Shown here: in pieces, positions 48,858 to 57,483 of the stretch | Layout of the letters: each line of letters begins with the position of its first letter | Position numbering within the stretch: the first letter of the stretch is position 1 | NCBI RefSeq assembly: GCF_030581005.1 | Contig: NZ_JAUQSX010000010.1 | Coordinates: 62,001 to 126,000, forward strand | DNA from: Hymenobacter mellowenesis | GTDB lineage: Bacteria; Bacteroidota; Bacteroidia; Cytophagales; Hymenobacteraceae | DNA length: 64,000 nt | Direction: 5' to 3' | Program-made: the position numbers and the translations under genes | Notes under the pieces: generated by a model | The model's database searches: none | Told to the model about the DNA's origin: nothing | Seen by the model: the letters and a program-made list of their open reading frames with translations, nothing else

Positions 48858-50060
48858 TTAGTAAGCGGCATTCTCCAAAATATGCTGTACCCGGACGGCC
48901 AACTGCCAGCGGTCAAATTCCTGGGCTGCTAGCCGGCGGCCCCTATTTCCCGCTTCCAGCAGCACATCAGGCTGCGTGAGCAGTTGGTGTAGCTGTGCGG
49001 CCAGCGCGTCAGCGTTGCCGGCCGGCACGTACCAGCCGCAGCCGTGCTGCTCCACCAGCGCTTTGGTCCAGCCTTGGTTGGTGACGATGACCGGCGTGCC
49101 CACCGCCAGCGAATCATAGAGCTTGGCCGGCGAGTTAGAATCCAGCACCGGCAAATCCAGAAACGACACCACCGACACCGCCGCCAGCGCAAACCAGCCA
49201 AAAACCTGGTGCCGCGCCTGCCCGCCCACCAGCCGGATGCGCCCCGGCCAGCGCGCCGCCGCCGCCGCAATCAGTGGTTCATAAAAACCGTGGCCCAGAA
49301 ACAGCCACACCACATCCGTTTCGGTGGCCGCCACGGCTTCGGCCGCCGCTACCAGCGTCGGAATATCGTTGGCCCGGCCAAAGGTGCCCGCGTAGAGAAT
49401 GACCCGTTTGCCAGCCAGCCCCTGCTCCTGCCGCAGTTGGGCCACGGTTTCGAGCGTAGCGCGGGCAGCCAGTTCCAGGTCTGTGCCGTTGAGCACGGTG
49501 GTCACTTTTCCAGCATCAATGCCCAAATCCGTTACGTAACGCGTCATGTCGGGCGAGAGCGGCAGCACGTGCCGGGCACTCTGGTACAAGCGTTTTTCGA
49601 GCCGGAAAAGCTGCTGCCGCGCCAGAGCTGTGGGCACCGCGCCCATGGCGATTGGAAACGAAGGCCACAAATCCTGCACCTCAAACACCCACGGCACCCG
49701 ACGCCAGCGCGCCACCTGCGCCGCCGCCCAAGCGGCTGTGAGCGGCGTGCTGATGCCCCAAATCACGTCCGGCTTATCAATTCGCAGCCCCTCCCGCACC
49801 GCCCAGGCCGCGTACTGCGCAAAGGCCAACGCCCGGCGGGCCGGCCCCATCTTGTTCTCGTAAGGCACCTGCGCTTCGCGGATTTCCATGCCGGGCGGCA
49901 CCCACGGAAACTCATGCGTCAGCTGCTGGGGCTTCCAGGCGGGAGTAGTCAGCAGCGTCACACGGTGCGTTTTCGCGATGTGCGCCAGTAGCGTATAGTG
50001 CCGGCTGGTGGCCGGGCAATCGGGGCTGGTGTGATACTGGCTAAAAACGGCGATGTGCAT
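48858..50060 (-). CDS. Glycosyltransferase family 4 protein
   Basis: A cytoplasmic or membrane-associated glycosyltransferase of 400 residues. The GT-B fold shows in the N-terminal MHIAVFSQYHTSPDCPATSR, in ILYAGTFGRANDIPTLVAA and in the C-terminal PVIVTNQGWTKALVEQHG followed by GNADALAAQLHQLL. The likely role is in cell-surface polysaccharide or glycolipid synthesis; donor and acceptor are unknown. The start at 50060 is at the fold's first strand; an ATG at 50108 lies in a repeat. Confidence 0.9.
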   Translation of the reverse strand: MHIAVFSQYHTSPDCPATSRHYTLLAHIAKTHRVTLLTTPAWKPQQLTHEFPWVPPGMEIREAQVPYENKMGPARRALAFAQYAAWAVREGLRIDKPDVIWGISTPLTAAWAAAQVARWRRVPWVFEVQDLWPSFPIAMGAVPTALARQQLFRLEKRLYQSARHVLPLSPDMTRYVTDLGIDAGKVTTVLNGTDLELAARATLETVAQLRQEQGLAGKRVILYAGTFGRANDIPTLVAAAEAVAATETDVVWLFLGHGFYEPLIAAAAARWPGRIRLVGGQARHQVFGWFALAAVSVVSFLDLPVLDSNSPAKLYDSLAVGTPVIVTNQGWTKALVEQHGCGWYVPAGNADALAAQLHQLLTQPDVLLEAGNRGRRLAAQEFDRWQLAVRVQHILENAAY

Positions 50061-50076
50061 GAGGTTGTGAGAAACT

Positions 50077-50175
50077 GTCATCCTGAGCGCAGCGAAGGAC
50101 CTTATCACGCTCGCACAATTGAATTACTGCTAGCCGCTCATCGGTGATAAGGTCCTTCGCTCCGCTCAGGATGAC
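50077..50175. repeat. Dispersed intergenic palindrome, copy 9, divergent variant
   Basis: Begins GTCATCCTGAGCGCAGCG and ends CGCTCAGGATGAC. Both arms carry the paired substitution CCTGAG/CTCAGG relative to the usual CTGAG form, and the inner arm AGGACCTTATCAC pairs with GTGATAAGGTCCT. Between the glycosyltransferase start and the gldB stop. Confidence 0.83.
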
Positions 50176-50182
50176 AACCACC

Positions 50183-51214
50183 TCATTTTGAATCGTGCAT
50201 GGGCCGGTAGTGCGACTCGTTCAGGATGCGCTGGGCGTTTTTCTCGGCCATCAGACGACCCAGCGTCACGTCGGGGTGCAGTTCCACGTATTTGCGCACG
50301 ATTTGCAGGCCCACCCACTGACCCACGCGGCCAGGGCAGGTTTTGTCGATTTCGGGCACGTTGGGTCGCTCGCCCACATACTTCTGCAGCAGGAAAGGAG
50401 TAGTGGAGTACAGCAGGTTCTTCTCTAGAAAATGCCCCCACACGCGGGGCTCGTTGGCTTCTAGGCCCACCATTTCGCGCGTGGTGTAGCCCATGAGTAG
50501 CGAATCAGGCACGCAGGGCAGCATCTGACTGGCAAAGTAGAGGGCCTTGCCCTCGTGCACCATGGCGTCGAGCATCGTATTGGCCGTCAGTTCGTGGCGA
50601 TTGTACTTGCTCGACACGTTGTGTGCCAGCAGCGGCATCAGGCCGGCCGGGGTGTAGCGGCGTAGCATGTACTGCGGCAGGTCGGGCCGCTTGCTGGCTT
50701 TCGGGCCCACAAACCAATCCAGACTCAGCACCAATAAGCTGTCGTTCACATAAATATCCTTGGCCAGAAAGCCGCTGACGTAGGTATTGGCAGGCGGCAC
50801 CCGGAAATCAGGGAAGTAATAATGCACCCGCCGGAACACCTCGCCCAAATCGCGCCGTAGCGCCGCGCTGTCAGGGAAGGCGGCGGCCGTTTCGCGCCCC
50901 AGCTGTTGCAATGCGGCGTTGGTCGCCAGCTGCACTAGGCTGGCTTCCAACTCCTTTTCGGTGGCCGGCTGGCGTTGCAGGTAGTACCGCGCAAAGGCCG
51001 GATTTGCATCCATAAACTGCTGGGCATCGGCCGGCGTCTTGATTGTGAAGAAAGGCTGCTCCAGGTGCTTTAGCCGCACGGGCACAGCCGGCGCGTCGGC
51101 GGCGGCATCGGCACGGCAGCCCTCCGCTGGCCCCTTCTTACAGGCGGCCAAGCCGAGGCTTGCTACTAAAAACAGGGGCAGCCAACGCCGCCAGGCAAAA
51201 TTATTCGTATTCAC
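50183..51214 (-). CDS. gldB: Gliding motility lipoprotein GldB
   Basis: A lipoprotein of 343 residues with the lipobox LGLAAC (Cys25). The body contains VNDSLLVLSLDWFVGP and DAMVHEGKALYF, which fit GldB and its predicted metalloprotease-like fold. GldB is needed for gliding in Flavobacterium and is a widespread Bacteroidota gene. In this window gldD also occurs, at 57484. A general DUF2268-type protein is the alternative. Confidence 0.88.
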   Translation of the reverse strand: MNTNNFAWRRWLPLFLVASLGLAACKKGPAEGCRADAAADAPAVPVRLKHLEQPFFTIKTPADAQQFMDANPAFARYYLQRQPATEKELEASLVQLATNAALQQLGRETAAAFPDSAALRRDLGEVFRRVHYYFPDFRVPPANTYVSGFLAKDIYVNDSLLVLSLDWFVGPKASKRPDLPQYMLRRYTPAGLMPLLAHNVSSKYNRHELTANTMLDAMVHEGKALYFASQMLPCVPDSLLMGYTTREMVGLEANEPRVWGHFLEKNLLYSTTPFLLQKYVGERPNVPEIDKTCPGRVGQWVGLQIVRKYVELHPDVTLGRLMAEKNAQRILNESHYRPMHDSK

Positions 51215-51293
51215 GCGCGTTACTTTGGCGTAAAATTAGCCAAAACCTACCGGCAGTCGGTAGTTTCCATCAGCAGTAGCCGTATCTGTGCAT

Positions 51294-51986
51294 ATGAAAA
51301 AGATATTCCTTGCCGCCTTCGCTCTCGCCGCCACCGTTGGCACCGCTTCGGCCCAGGTCGAAATCGGCCTCAAAGTGTCGCCCACCATCACCAGCCTGCG
51401 GGCCGAGTCGACGTCCAAAAATGGCTTCGCCAGCGACGGCAGCCAGCTCGGTTTCAGCGGCGGTTTGGTGGTCGACTACTTCTTCGGTGAGAATTATGCC
51501 TTCAGCACCGGCCTGGAACTGGCCGGCAAAGGTGGCACCGTGCGCTACACCGATTTTTACAACAATGGCAACGGGGTGGGCAACGCGTTCCAGACGTCTT
51601 ATAAAATGAGCACGCAGTACCTGCAGCTGCCGCTTTCCGTCAAGCTATTCACGAATGAAATCGCGCCGGCCACGCGCCTGTATTTTCAGGTAGGCGGCTC
51701 GCTGAACGTGCCTATCGGCACCCGCATCAACAGCAGCAAGTTCTACACCGACCCCGCCACCGGCACCGAAAACAAAGCCGGCGACTACGTCTACTTCTTC
51801 GACGCCGACGCCCTGTTAGGAGCCGGCGCCGAATACGCGCTGGGCAGCAGCACCAAGCTTTTTGCCGGCCTCGGCTACCACCGCGGCCTGGTTGATATCG
51901 ACCATTATTTCGAAAGCAAGCGCAACTTCACCGATGTCACCATCAAAAACAGCTCGTTCGGCCTCGATTTAGGCATCAAGTTTTAA
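51294..51986 (+). CDS. Outer-membrane beta-barrel protein, PorT-like
   Basis: A protein of 230 residues with a signal peptide (MKKIFLAAFALAATVGTASA) and a run of amphipathic strands (GLKVSPTITSLRAE, FSTGLELAGKGG, LYFQVGGSLNVPIG, SFGLDLGIKF) ending in Phe, as expected for an outer-membrane barrel. It fits the outer_membrane_beta_barrel/PorT-like group, for which a role is often not known. The start at ATG 51294 is favoured over a GTG at 51288. Confidence 0.86.
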   Translation: MKKIFLAAFALAATVGTASAQVEIGLKVSPTITSLRAESTSKNGFASDGSQLGFSGGLVVDYFFGENYAFSTGLELAGKGGTVRYTDFYNNGNGVGNAFQTSYKMSTQYLQLPLSVKLFTNEIAPATRLYFQVGGSLNVPIGTRINSSKFYTDPATGTENKAGDYVYFFDADALLGAGAEYALGSSTKLFAGLGYHRGLVDIDHYFESKRNFTDVTIKNSSFGLDLGIKF

Positions 51987-52004
51987 GAATTCCCTGACGC
52001 AACG

Positions 52005-52039
52005 AAAAGCCCCAGCTTCTCACGAGGCTGGGGCTTTTT
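52005..52039. terminator. Bidirectional rho-independent terminator
   Basis: AAAAGCCCCAGC and GCTGGGGCTTTTT form a perfect stem with a 10-base loop. It lies 18 bp after the outer-membrane protein gene and 33 bp before the end of the convergent rng gene, so it can serve both. Confidence 0.9.
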
Positions 52040-52071
52040 GTTGTGTCAAGCTATTGTAAATCAGCTAAACG

Positions 52072-53679
52072 CTAATCCACGATTTCCACTTCACGGTCCT
52101 GCAAGCGGCTCATGGCGGCGGCCGACGAACGCAGTTGGATTTCCTCGCCCCGCTCGTCTTCGATGCGGTAGTCGGTGAGGCCCAGGCTGCTGTCGTTCAC
52201 CACCTTCACCCACTTGTAGTACTTGAGGTACCACTTCATCTGGCGCGAAATCAGCCCTTTAGTGTAATAAGCGTACAGGAACGGGTGCACCGACAGCGTG
52301 ATGCCCGACTGGTTCTGGTTTACCAGCAGGTCGTCGATGCTGTTGTCGATGTCGTCCGTCACCTGAATGGAGGCCGAAATCTTGCCGGTGCCGCCGCAGG
52401 TGGGGCACACCTCGCCGGTCACGATGTTCTCGGCCGGTCGCACCCGCTGCCGCGTAATCTGCAGCAGACCAAACTTGGTAATGGGCAGCACCGTGAACTT
52501 GGCCTTGTCGTGCTTCATCACGTCGCGCACGGCGTCTTCCACCTTCTTGCGGCTTTCGGCCGAGCGCATGTCAATAAAGTCGACCACGATGATGCCGCCC
52601 ATGTCGCGCAGGCGCAGCTGCCGAGCCACTTCTTTGGCCGCCAGCATGTTAATCATGAGCGCCGTCGCTTCCTGGTCGTTTTCCTGGTTGCTCTTGCTGC
52701 CCGAGTTCACGTCGATGACGTGCAGGGCTTCGGTGTGCTCAATGACGAGGTAGCCGCCGCCGGGAACGGTCACCGTCTTGCCAAACAGCGTTTTCAGCTG
52801 CTTCTCAATACCGGTTTGCTCGAAAATCTTGATTTTCGAGTTGTGCAGCTTCAGCAAACCGAGCTTGTCGGGCGCGATTTTCTGGATGTAGTCGCGCATC
52901 TCCTCGTACATCGTCGGCGCGTCGACCATGATGCTGTCGAAGGACTCGTTCAGCATGTCGCGGAGCATGGAGGAAGTGCGGCCGAGTTCGCCCAGCACCT
53001 TGTCGTCGGGCTTGGCGGTGCGCAGCGTGCTGTAGAGCTGCTCCCACTTCGCCACCATGTCCTGCATGTCCTTGTCCAGCTCAGCCACCTCGCGGCCTTC
53101 GGCCACGGTGCGGATGATGACGCCGAAGTTTTCGGGCTTAATGCTGGCAATGAGCCGCTTGAGCCGGTCGCGCTCCGCTTTGCTCACTATCTTTTTGCTC
53201 ACGCTGATGGTGTTCGAAAACGGCATCAGCACGAGGTAGCGCCCGGCCATCGAAATGTCGGTGCTCACGCGCGGGCCCTTCGTCGAGATGGGCTCCTTAA
53301 TAATCTGAACCACAATCTGCTGGCCCTTTTTAAACACGTTTTCGGCCTTGCCCACTTTGTCGAGGACGGGCTCAAACGTGAATTTTTCGAGGCCGGCGGT
53401 GGCGGCGCGGCCGCTTTGCACGGTGCGCGCCCACTTCGTGAACGAGTTGTACTGCTCGCCAAGGTCGCCGTAATGCAAAAACGCATCTTTTTCGTAGCCA
53501 ATGTCCACGAATGCTGCGTTCAGGCCGGGCATCACCTTTTTCACGGTGCCCAGGAAGATGTCGCCTACTGAGTAATTGGTGTCGTTGCGGTCGAAATGGT
53601 ATTCAATCAGCCGCTTGTCTTGCAACAACGCAATCCGCTCGCCTTCCTGAGTAGAATTAATGACTAATTCATTACTCAA
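52072..53679 (-). CDS. rng: Ribonuclease G/E
   Basis: An endoribonuclease of 535 residues of the RNase E/G family, which processes rRNA and starts mRNA decay. The N-terminal S1-like domain is opened by the segment YSVGDIFLGTVKKVMPGLNA. The catalytic metal-site Asp residues are in IDVNSG and VVDFIDM, and the Zn-link is CPTCGGTG. The length is that of RNase G, without the long C-terminal RNase E tail. The gene lies downstream of HU, the TPR protein and the 29-residue basic protein, a block often seen in this order in Bacteroidota. Confidence 0.95.
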   Translation of the reverse strand: MSNELVINSTQEGERIALLQDKRLIEYHFDRNDTNYSVGDIFLGTVKKVMPGLNAAFVDIGYEKDAFLHYGDLGEQYNSFTKWARTVQSGRAATAGLEKFTFEPVLDKVGKAENVFKKGQQIVVQIIKEPISTKGPRVSTDISMAGRYLVLMPFSNTISVSKKIVSKAERDRLKRLIASIKPENFGVIIRTVAEGREVAELDKDMQDMVAKWEQLYSTLRTAKPDDKVLGELGRTSSMLRDMLNESFDSIMVDAPTMYEEMRDYIQKIAPDKLGLLKLHNSKIKIFEQTGIEKQLKTLFGKTVTVPGGGYLVIEHTEALHVIDVNSGSKSNQENDQEATALMINMLAAKEVARQLRLRDMGGIIVVDFIDMRSAESRKKVEDAVRDVMKHDKAKFTVLPITKFGLLQITRQRVRPAENIVTGEVCPTCGGTGKISASIQVTDDIDNSIDDLLVNQNQSGITLSVHPFLYAYYTKGLISRQMKWYLKYYKWVKVVNDSSLGLTDYRIEDERGEEIQLRSSAAAMSRLQDREVEIVD

Positions 53680-53744
53680 AGCCTTGATTTAGTTAAAGTA
53701 ACCTGCCAGCCGTGCCGCCGCAGCACTACCCCGAAACCGGCAAA

Positions 53745-53775
53745 GGGAAGCCAGAACCATAAGTTCTGGCTTCCC
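53745..53775 (-). terminator. Hairpin between rng and the 29-residue basic protein gene
   Basis: GGGAAGCCAGAAC and GTTCTGGCTTCCC form a perfect 13-bp stem with a 5-base loop. On the minus strand it is downstream of the small gene and is followed by only CTTTG, so it could be a weak terminator, a processing site or a leader structure of rng. Confidence 0.55.
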
Positions 53776-53892
53776 TCGCGAGCCACGGGAAAAGCGCCCA
53801 ACGCGGCCACACCCGGGAGGCTACGTGAGAGATAGGCGGCTGGCTCCCTTCCCGTTAGGAAAACTGCCGGCCGCCGCTACGCCCCGTGAGGC

Positions 53893-53982
53893 TTACTTCT
53901 TCTTGTGGCGGTTCTTGCGCAGGCGCTTCTTACGCTTGTGGGTGGCAATCTTATGACGCTTTCTTTTTTTACCGCAGGGCAT
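53893..53982 (-). CDS. 29-residue highly basic protein, AURKAIP1/COX24-domain type
   Basis: A very short frame encoding MPCGKKRKRHKIATHKRKKR and nine more residues, mostly Lys, Arg and His. It is nearly identical to small Bacteroidota proteins labelled AURKAIP1/COX24-domain, related to the C-terminus of mitochondrial ribosomal protein mS38. A ribosomal or ribosome-assembly role is likely by that family link. It lies upstream of rng and downstream of the TPR protein gene, its usual neighbourhood. Its shortness means gene finders often miss it. Confidence 0.85.
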   Translation of the reverse strand: MPCGKKRKRHKIATHKRKKRLRKNRHKKK

Positions 53983-54019
53983 GATGCTTGGGGGTTAAGT
54001 TGGTTGATGTTTAGTTGTC

Positions 54020-54088
54020 AGTTGTTCGTTGTCAGTTGTTAGCGTCGTTGGGTTGCAGTAAGAGACTAACAACTGACAACGAGCAACT
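54020..54088. repeat. Inverted repeat of GTTGTCAGTTGTTAG words
   Basis: AGTTGTTCGTTGTCAGTTGT followed by TAG on the left pairs, with one mismatch, to CTAACAACTGACAACGAGCA followed by ACT on the right. The repeat runs two bases into the 3' end of the TPR protein gene. Confidence 0.7.
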
Positions 54089-55046
54089 ACTTCAATTTGG
54101 CGATTTCCTCTTCTACCGAAGCCGCCAGCGCCGGGTCGTTGCTGAGGGCTTTGGCGGCGAGGAACGCCTGTTTGGCTTCGGCTTTGGCGCCGGTGCGGGC
54201 CAAAGTTACGCCGAGATAAAACTGACCGTTCACGTTTTTCGGATTGACTTTCACCAAATCCTGGAAACGCTTCACGGCCTTGTCGTACTGGTTGCTTTGC
54301 ACCGCGAGGTAGCCCATGTTGTACAGGGCTTTCTCGTTGCGGGGGTCGACTTCCAGCACTTCGCGCAGGTAAGTGACGCCCTGCACGGGGTTGTCGGAGG
54401 CCATGTAGGCCATACCGAGGTTGGTTTTGGCGTCGAGGTTGCCGGGCTGCTCCTTCAGCACCTTCACATACAGTTCCCGCGCCTTGCCGCCGAGCAGTTT
54501 TATCCGCTCGTCGGAAGCCGCGAAGCTGAATGCCTGAAAGTAGGCATCGGCGGCCTGCTGCAAGTTGGCGGCAGTGGGCCGGGCCAATGCTACCTGCTCC
54601 AGGTAGTAGCCGGCGCTGTCGAACCGCTCCACGTCGTTGTAGCGGCGGGCCAGGGTGGTAGCCACCGTGGCTTTGGCAGCCGCATTGGGGGCGGTGTTGT
54701 ACTCGGCCAGCAGGCGGGTTAGCTCCTGCCGCTGGGCAGCCGTGGCCGTGGTGTGCGGCGCGGCGGCCGTGGCACTGTGGTCGTGGCCGTCGTCATCGGA
54801 ATGAGCACCGCCGTTGTCCGTCGCCGTGGCCGGCACCGGCCCCGAGGAAGCCTCGGTTTTGGAGCCGTTGGTTTTGGCACCGCCGCCATCACGGTTGGCC
54901 GTGGCGGCGGCGTCCTTGTTCAGTTCCGAGCGGCTTTCCTTGGGCTTCATGATGCCTTTTGGCAACACAAAAAGTCCTCCTACCAGCGCGAGCGCGGCAG
55001 CGAGGACAACCAATTGATGCGAAGCAGAAGAGGACGTAGTAGCCAT
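54087..55046 (-). CDS. Tetratricopeptide-repeat protein with N-terminal anchor
   Basis: A protein of 319 residues. One hydrophobic helix (about 11-28) is followed by a low-complexity linker rich in Ala, Thr, Gly, Ser, Asp and His (about 35-100), then several TPR motifs. Clear ones include LDAKTNLGMAYMASDNPVQG, NEKALYNMGYLAVQSNQYDK and NVNGQFYLGVTLARTGAKAE. TPRs mediate protein contacts; the anchor points to the periplasmic or cytoplasmic membrane face. The partner is unknown. Confidence 0.88.
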   Translation of the reverse strand: MATTSSSASHQLVVLAAALALVGGLFVLPKGIMKPKESRSELNKDAAATANRDGGGAKTNGSKTEASSGPVPATATDNGGAHSDDDGHDHSATAAAPHTTATAAQRQELTRLLAEYNTAPNAAAKATVATTLARRYNDVERFDSAGYYLEQVALARPTAANLQQAADAYFQAFSFAASDERIKLLGGKARELYVKVLKEQPGNLDAKTNLGMAYMASDNPVQGVTYLREVLEVDPRNEKALYNMGYLAVQSNQYDKAVKRFQDLVKVNPKNVNGQFYLGVTLARTGAKAEAKQAFLAAKALSNDPALAASVEEEIAKLK

Positions 55047-55169
55047 GGGCTGAAAAAAGCCGGCCGCCGGGCTTTCCCTCGCGGAAAAGACACCGGCGGC
55101 GCGGCCGGCAATTTTCAGTGGTTATGGGCCGATGGCCGGGACAACCACTAACAGTTAATCGTTGATAGA

Positions 55170-55478
55170 CTAAGCTTTAGCAGCCGTAGCTTTTACTTTC
55201 TTGCTGTTTTTGATTTTAGCAACGAAAGTTTTCGACGGCTTGAAGCTCGGGATGTAGTGCTCCTCGATGATGAGCGACGTGTTTTTCGAGATGTTACGGG
55301 CCACTTTCCGGGCGCGTTTTTTGTTGACGAACGAGCCGAAGCCACGAACATAGATGTTGTTGCCTTCCGTCATGGAATCTTTCACGACTTTGAAGAAAGC
55401 CTCAACAGTCATCAATACGTCTGCTTTCTCGATGCCGGTCTTGGTGGAGATTTCGGCGATTACCTCAGCTTTAGTCAC
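55170..55478 (-). CDS. HU/IHF-family DNA-binding protein
   Basis: A histone-like protein of 102 residues that bends and compacts DNA. MTKAEVIAEISTKTGIEK opens the standard dimerisation helices and GFGSFVNKKRARKVARN is the start of the DNA-binding arm. A Lys-rich tail follows (VAKIKNSKKVKATAAKA). It starts an apparent minus-strand block and diverges from mutY. Confidence 0.96.
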   Translation of the reverse strand: MTKAEVIAEISTKTGIEKADVLMTVEAFFKVVKDSMTEGNNIYVRGFGSFVNKKRARKVARNISKNTSLIIEEHYIPSFKPSKTFVAKIKNSKKVKATAAKA

Positions 55479-55667
55479 GTTGGTATGGTACTTAGGTGGT
55501 TGAAAAAATTACGTTTTTAGGCAAAAAAATCCCGAATTCCAGCGTAAGCCTTTGCCTGGCAGGCGGTTCGCCCTCGAATTGGGGCCACAAAGGTAACCCC
55601 ATTTTTTGGTTTTACCAATCTACCCTCCCAAACAAAGGCTGGGGCCAAATTATTCTCTTTCAAAATT

Positions 55668-56750
55668 TTGACAAAAACGCTCTCCCATCCCTCCTTTCTG
55701 GCGTCGGCCCTGCTGGCGTGGTATCCGCGCCACCACCGCGACCTGCCCTGGCGCCACACCCGCGACCCGTACGCCATCTGGCTGTCGGAGGTAATTCTGC
55801 AGCAAACCCGTGTTGCTCAGGGCCTCCCCTACTACGAAACCTTCCTGGCTGCCTACCCTACCGTGCAGGACCTGGCCGCCGCGCCCGAAGCCGAGGTGCT
55901 GCGCTACTGGCAGGGCCTGGGCTACTACTCCCGGGCCCGCAACATGCACCGCACCGCCCAGCAGGTGGTGGCTGAATACGGCAGCAAATTCCCTGACAAT
56001 TATGCGGAGTTGCTGAAGCTGCGCGGTATCGGGCCATATACGGCCGCGGCTATTGCTTCCTTTGCGTTCGATGAGGCTGTGGCGGTGCTCGATGGTAATG
56101 TGTACCGGGTGCTGGCCCGCATTTTTGGGCTGCATTCGGATATCGCGGCGCCCAGCTCGCGCAAGGAGTTTCAGGCCGTGGCTGACCAGCACATTCCGGC
56201 CACCGCACCGGCTGATTTCAACCAGGCCATTATGGAGTTTGGGGCCATTCAGTGCACTCCCGCCAAGCCGGACTGCCTGTTCTGCCCGCTGCAAAGCACC
56301 TGCTGGGCGTTTCAGCACGGGCAGGTGGCGCTGCTGCCGGTGAAGAGCAAGGCGAAGGCGGCGCGCACGCGCTACTTCCACTACTTCGTGCTGCGCCACG
56401 GTGAGCAGACTTATCTGCGCGAACGACGGGAGAAGGACATCTGGCAGGGCTTGTATGACTTCGCTTTGGCCGAAACTACCGTGGCGGAGCTGCCGCCGGC
56501 GGAGTTGGTCCGCCACCTCGACGCGCTTGGCGCAACCTTGGATACCAGCCAAGCCGCCGAGCCCACCGCTGCCTATCGCCACGTGCTGAGCCACCAGAAA
56601 CTGGAGGTACGCTTCCACCCGATGACGCTGGCAAAGCCGCTGCCCGAGGCCACTCTGCGTGATTTGGGGCTGCGGGCTTACTCGCTGGCGGAGATTGAAA
56701 CACTGCCCAAGCCCGTGCTCATTGCTAATTATGTTGAGCAGAACCGGTGA
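55668..56750 (+). CDS. mutY: Adenine DNA glycosylase
   Basis: MutY removes adenine opposite 8-oxoguanine. The 360 residues have the helix-hairpin-helix LRGIGPYTAAAIASFAF, the catalytic Glu in LSEVILQQT, the catalytic Asp in VLDGNVYRVLAR and the [4Fe-4S] motif CTPAKPDCLFCPLQSTC. A C-terminal Nudix-like domain follows (from about 230) that recognises the oxidised guanine. The start is TTG at 55668, since no ATG lies near; this is inferred from family length. It is followed by ssb, gldD and recG on the same strand. Confidence 0.95.
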   Translation: MTKTLSHPSFLASALLAWYPRHHRDLPWRHTRDPYAIWLSEVILQQTRVAQGLPYYETFLAAYPTVQDLAAAPEAEVLRYWQGLGYYSRARNMHRTAQQVVAEYGSKFPDNYAELLKLRGIGPYTAAAIASFAFDEAVAVLDGNVYRVLARIFGLHSDIAAPSSRKEFQAVADQHIPATAPADFNQAIMEFGAIQCTPAKPDCLFCPLQSTCWAFQHGQVALLPVKSKAKAARTRYFHYFVLRHGEQTYLRERREKDIWQGLYDFALAETTVAELPPAELVRHLDALGATLDTSQAAEPTAAYRHVLSHQKLEVRFHPMTLAKPLPEATLRDLGLRAYSLAEIETLPKPVLIANYVEQNR

Positions 56751-56892
56751 TTAAGTCATTAGCCAATATTTTTAGATTTATGGGCAAAAATTATTAGCAA
56801 ATTATTTTGCTTTTCTGATTTAAGCTACTATCTTTGAGACAAGAAATGGCCGGGTGGCTTTTTCGATTCTGTATTTCCTAACGTGCAATAAT

Positions 56893-57327
56893 ATGGCCGG
56901 AGTGAACAAGGTGATTTTGGTAGGCAACCTGGGGAAAGACCCCGAAGTGCGCCATTTGGAAGGCGGTGTGAGCGTGGCTCACTTTACCCTCGCCACCAAC
57001 GACTATTACAAGGACAAGCAAGGCAACCGCGTGGAGCGCACCGAGTGGCACAACATCTCGGCGTGGCGCGGCTTGGCCGACATGGCGGATAAATACCTCA
57101 AAAAGGGCCAGCAGGTGTATATCGAAGGCAAGCTGCGCACCCGCCAGTACCAGGACAAGGACCAGCAGACGCGCTACATCACCGAAATCATCGCCGATGA
57201 GATTTCGATGCTGGGTGGCCGGCCGCAGGGCGCCAATGGTGCCGCTGGCGAAGCCAACGGCGCGGTCACGGCCGAAACCCAGCAGACCTTCCGGCAGGAG
57301 CCGGAGCTGGACCAGCTGCCGTTCTGA
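56893..57327 (+). CDS. ssb: Single-stranded DNA-binding protein
   Basis: SSB coats single-stranded DNA in replication, repair and recombination. The 144 residues have the OB-fold core (VNKVILVGNLGKDPEVRH, FTLATNDYYKDKQGNRVERT, WHNISAWRGLADMADKYL), a Gly/Ala-rich linker and the C-terminal tip ELDQLPF. The canonical tip is DDDLPF or similar, so the acidic tip is reduced here. The start at 56893 (MAGVNKVI) is the family standard. Confidence 0.95.
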   Translation: MAGVNKVILVGNLGKDPEVRHLEGGVSVAHFTLATNDYYKDKQGNRVERTEWHNISAWRGLADMADKYLKKGQQVYIEGKLRTRQYQDKDQQTRYITEIIADEISMLGGRPQGANGAAGEANGAVTAETQQTFRQEPELDQLPF

Positions 57328-57387
57328 ATGCCGGGCGTGGGACTGACGGGCCTGTGGCTGCAGCTGTCCAAATCGATTATTAGTAAG

Positions 57388-57416
57388 GAGCCCTGGCACT
57401 GTGCCGGGGCTTTTTT
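57388..57416 (+). terminator. Rho-independent terminator between ssb and gldD
   Basis: A GC-rich stem (AGCCCTGGCAC / GTGCCGGGGCT) with an almost absent loop and a T6 run, 60 bp after the ssb stop. It means gldD is probably at least partly transcribed from its own promoter. Confidence 0.8.
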
Positions 57417-57483
57417 CGTTGCGGTGCTGGTTACCTTTGAAGCTACGAAGGCTGGGCCATTTCAGGCTGGGGCCGCTTTTTGC

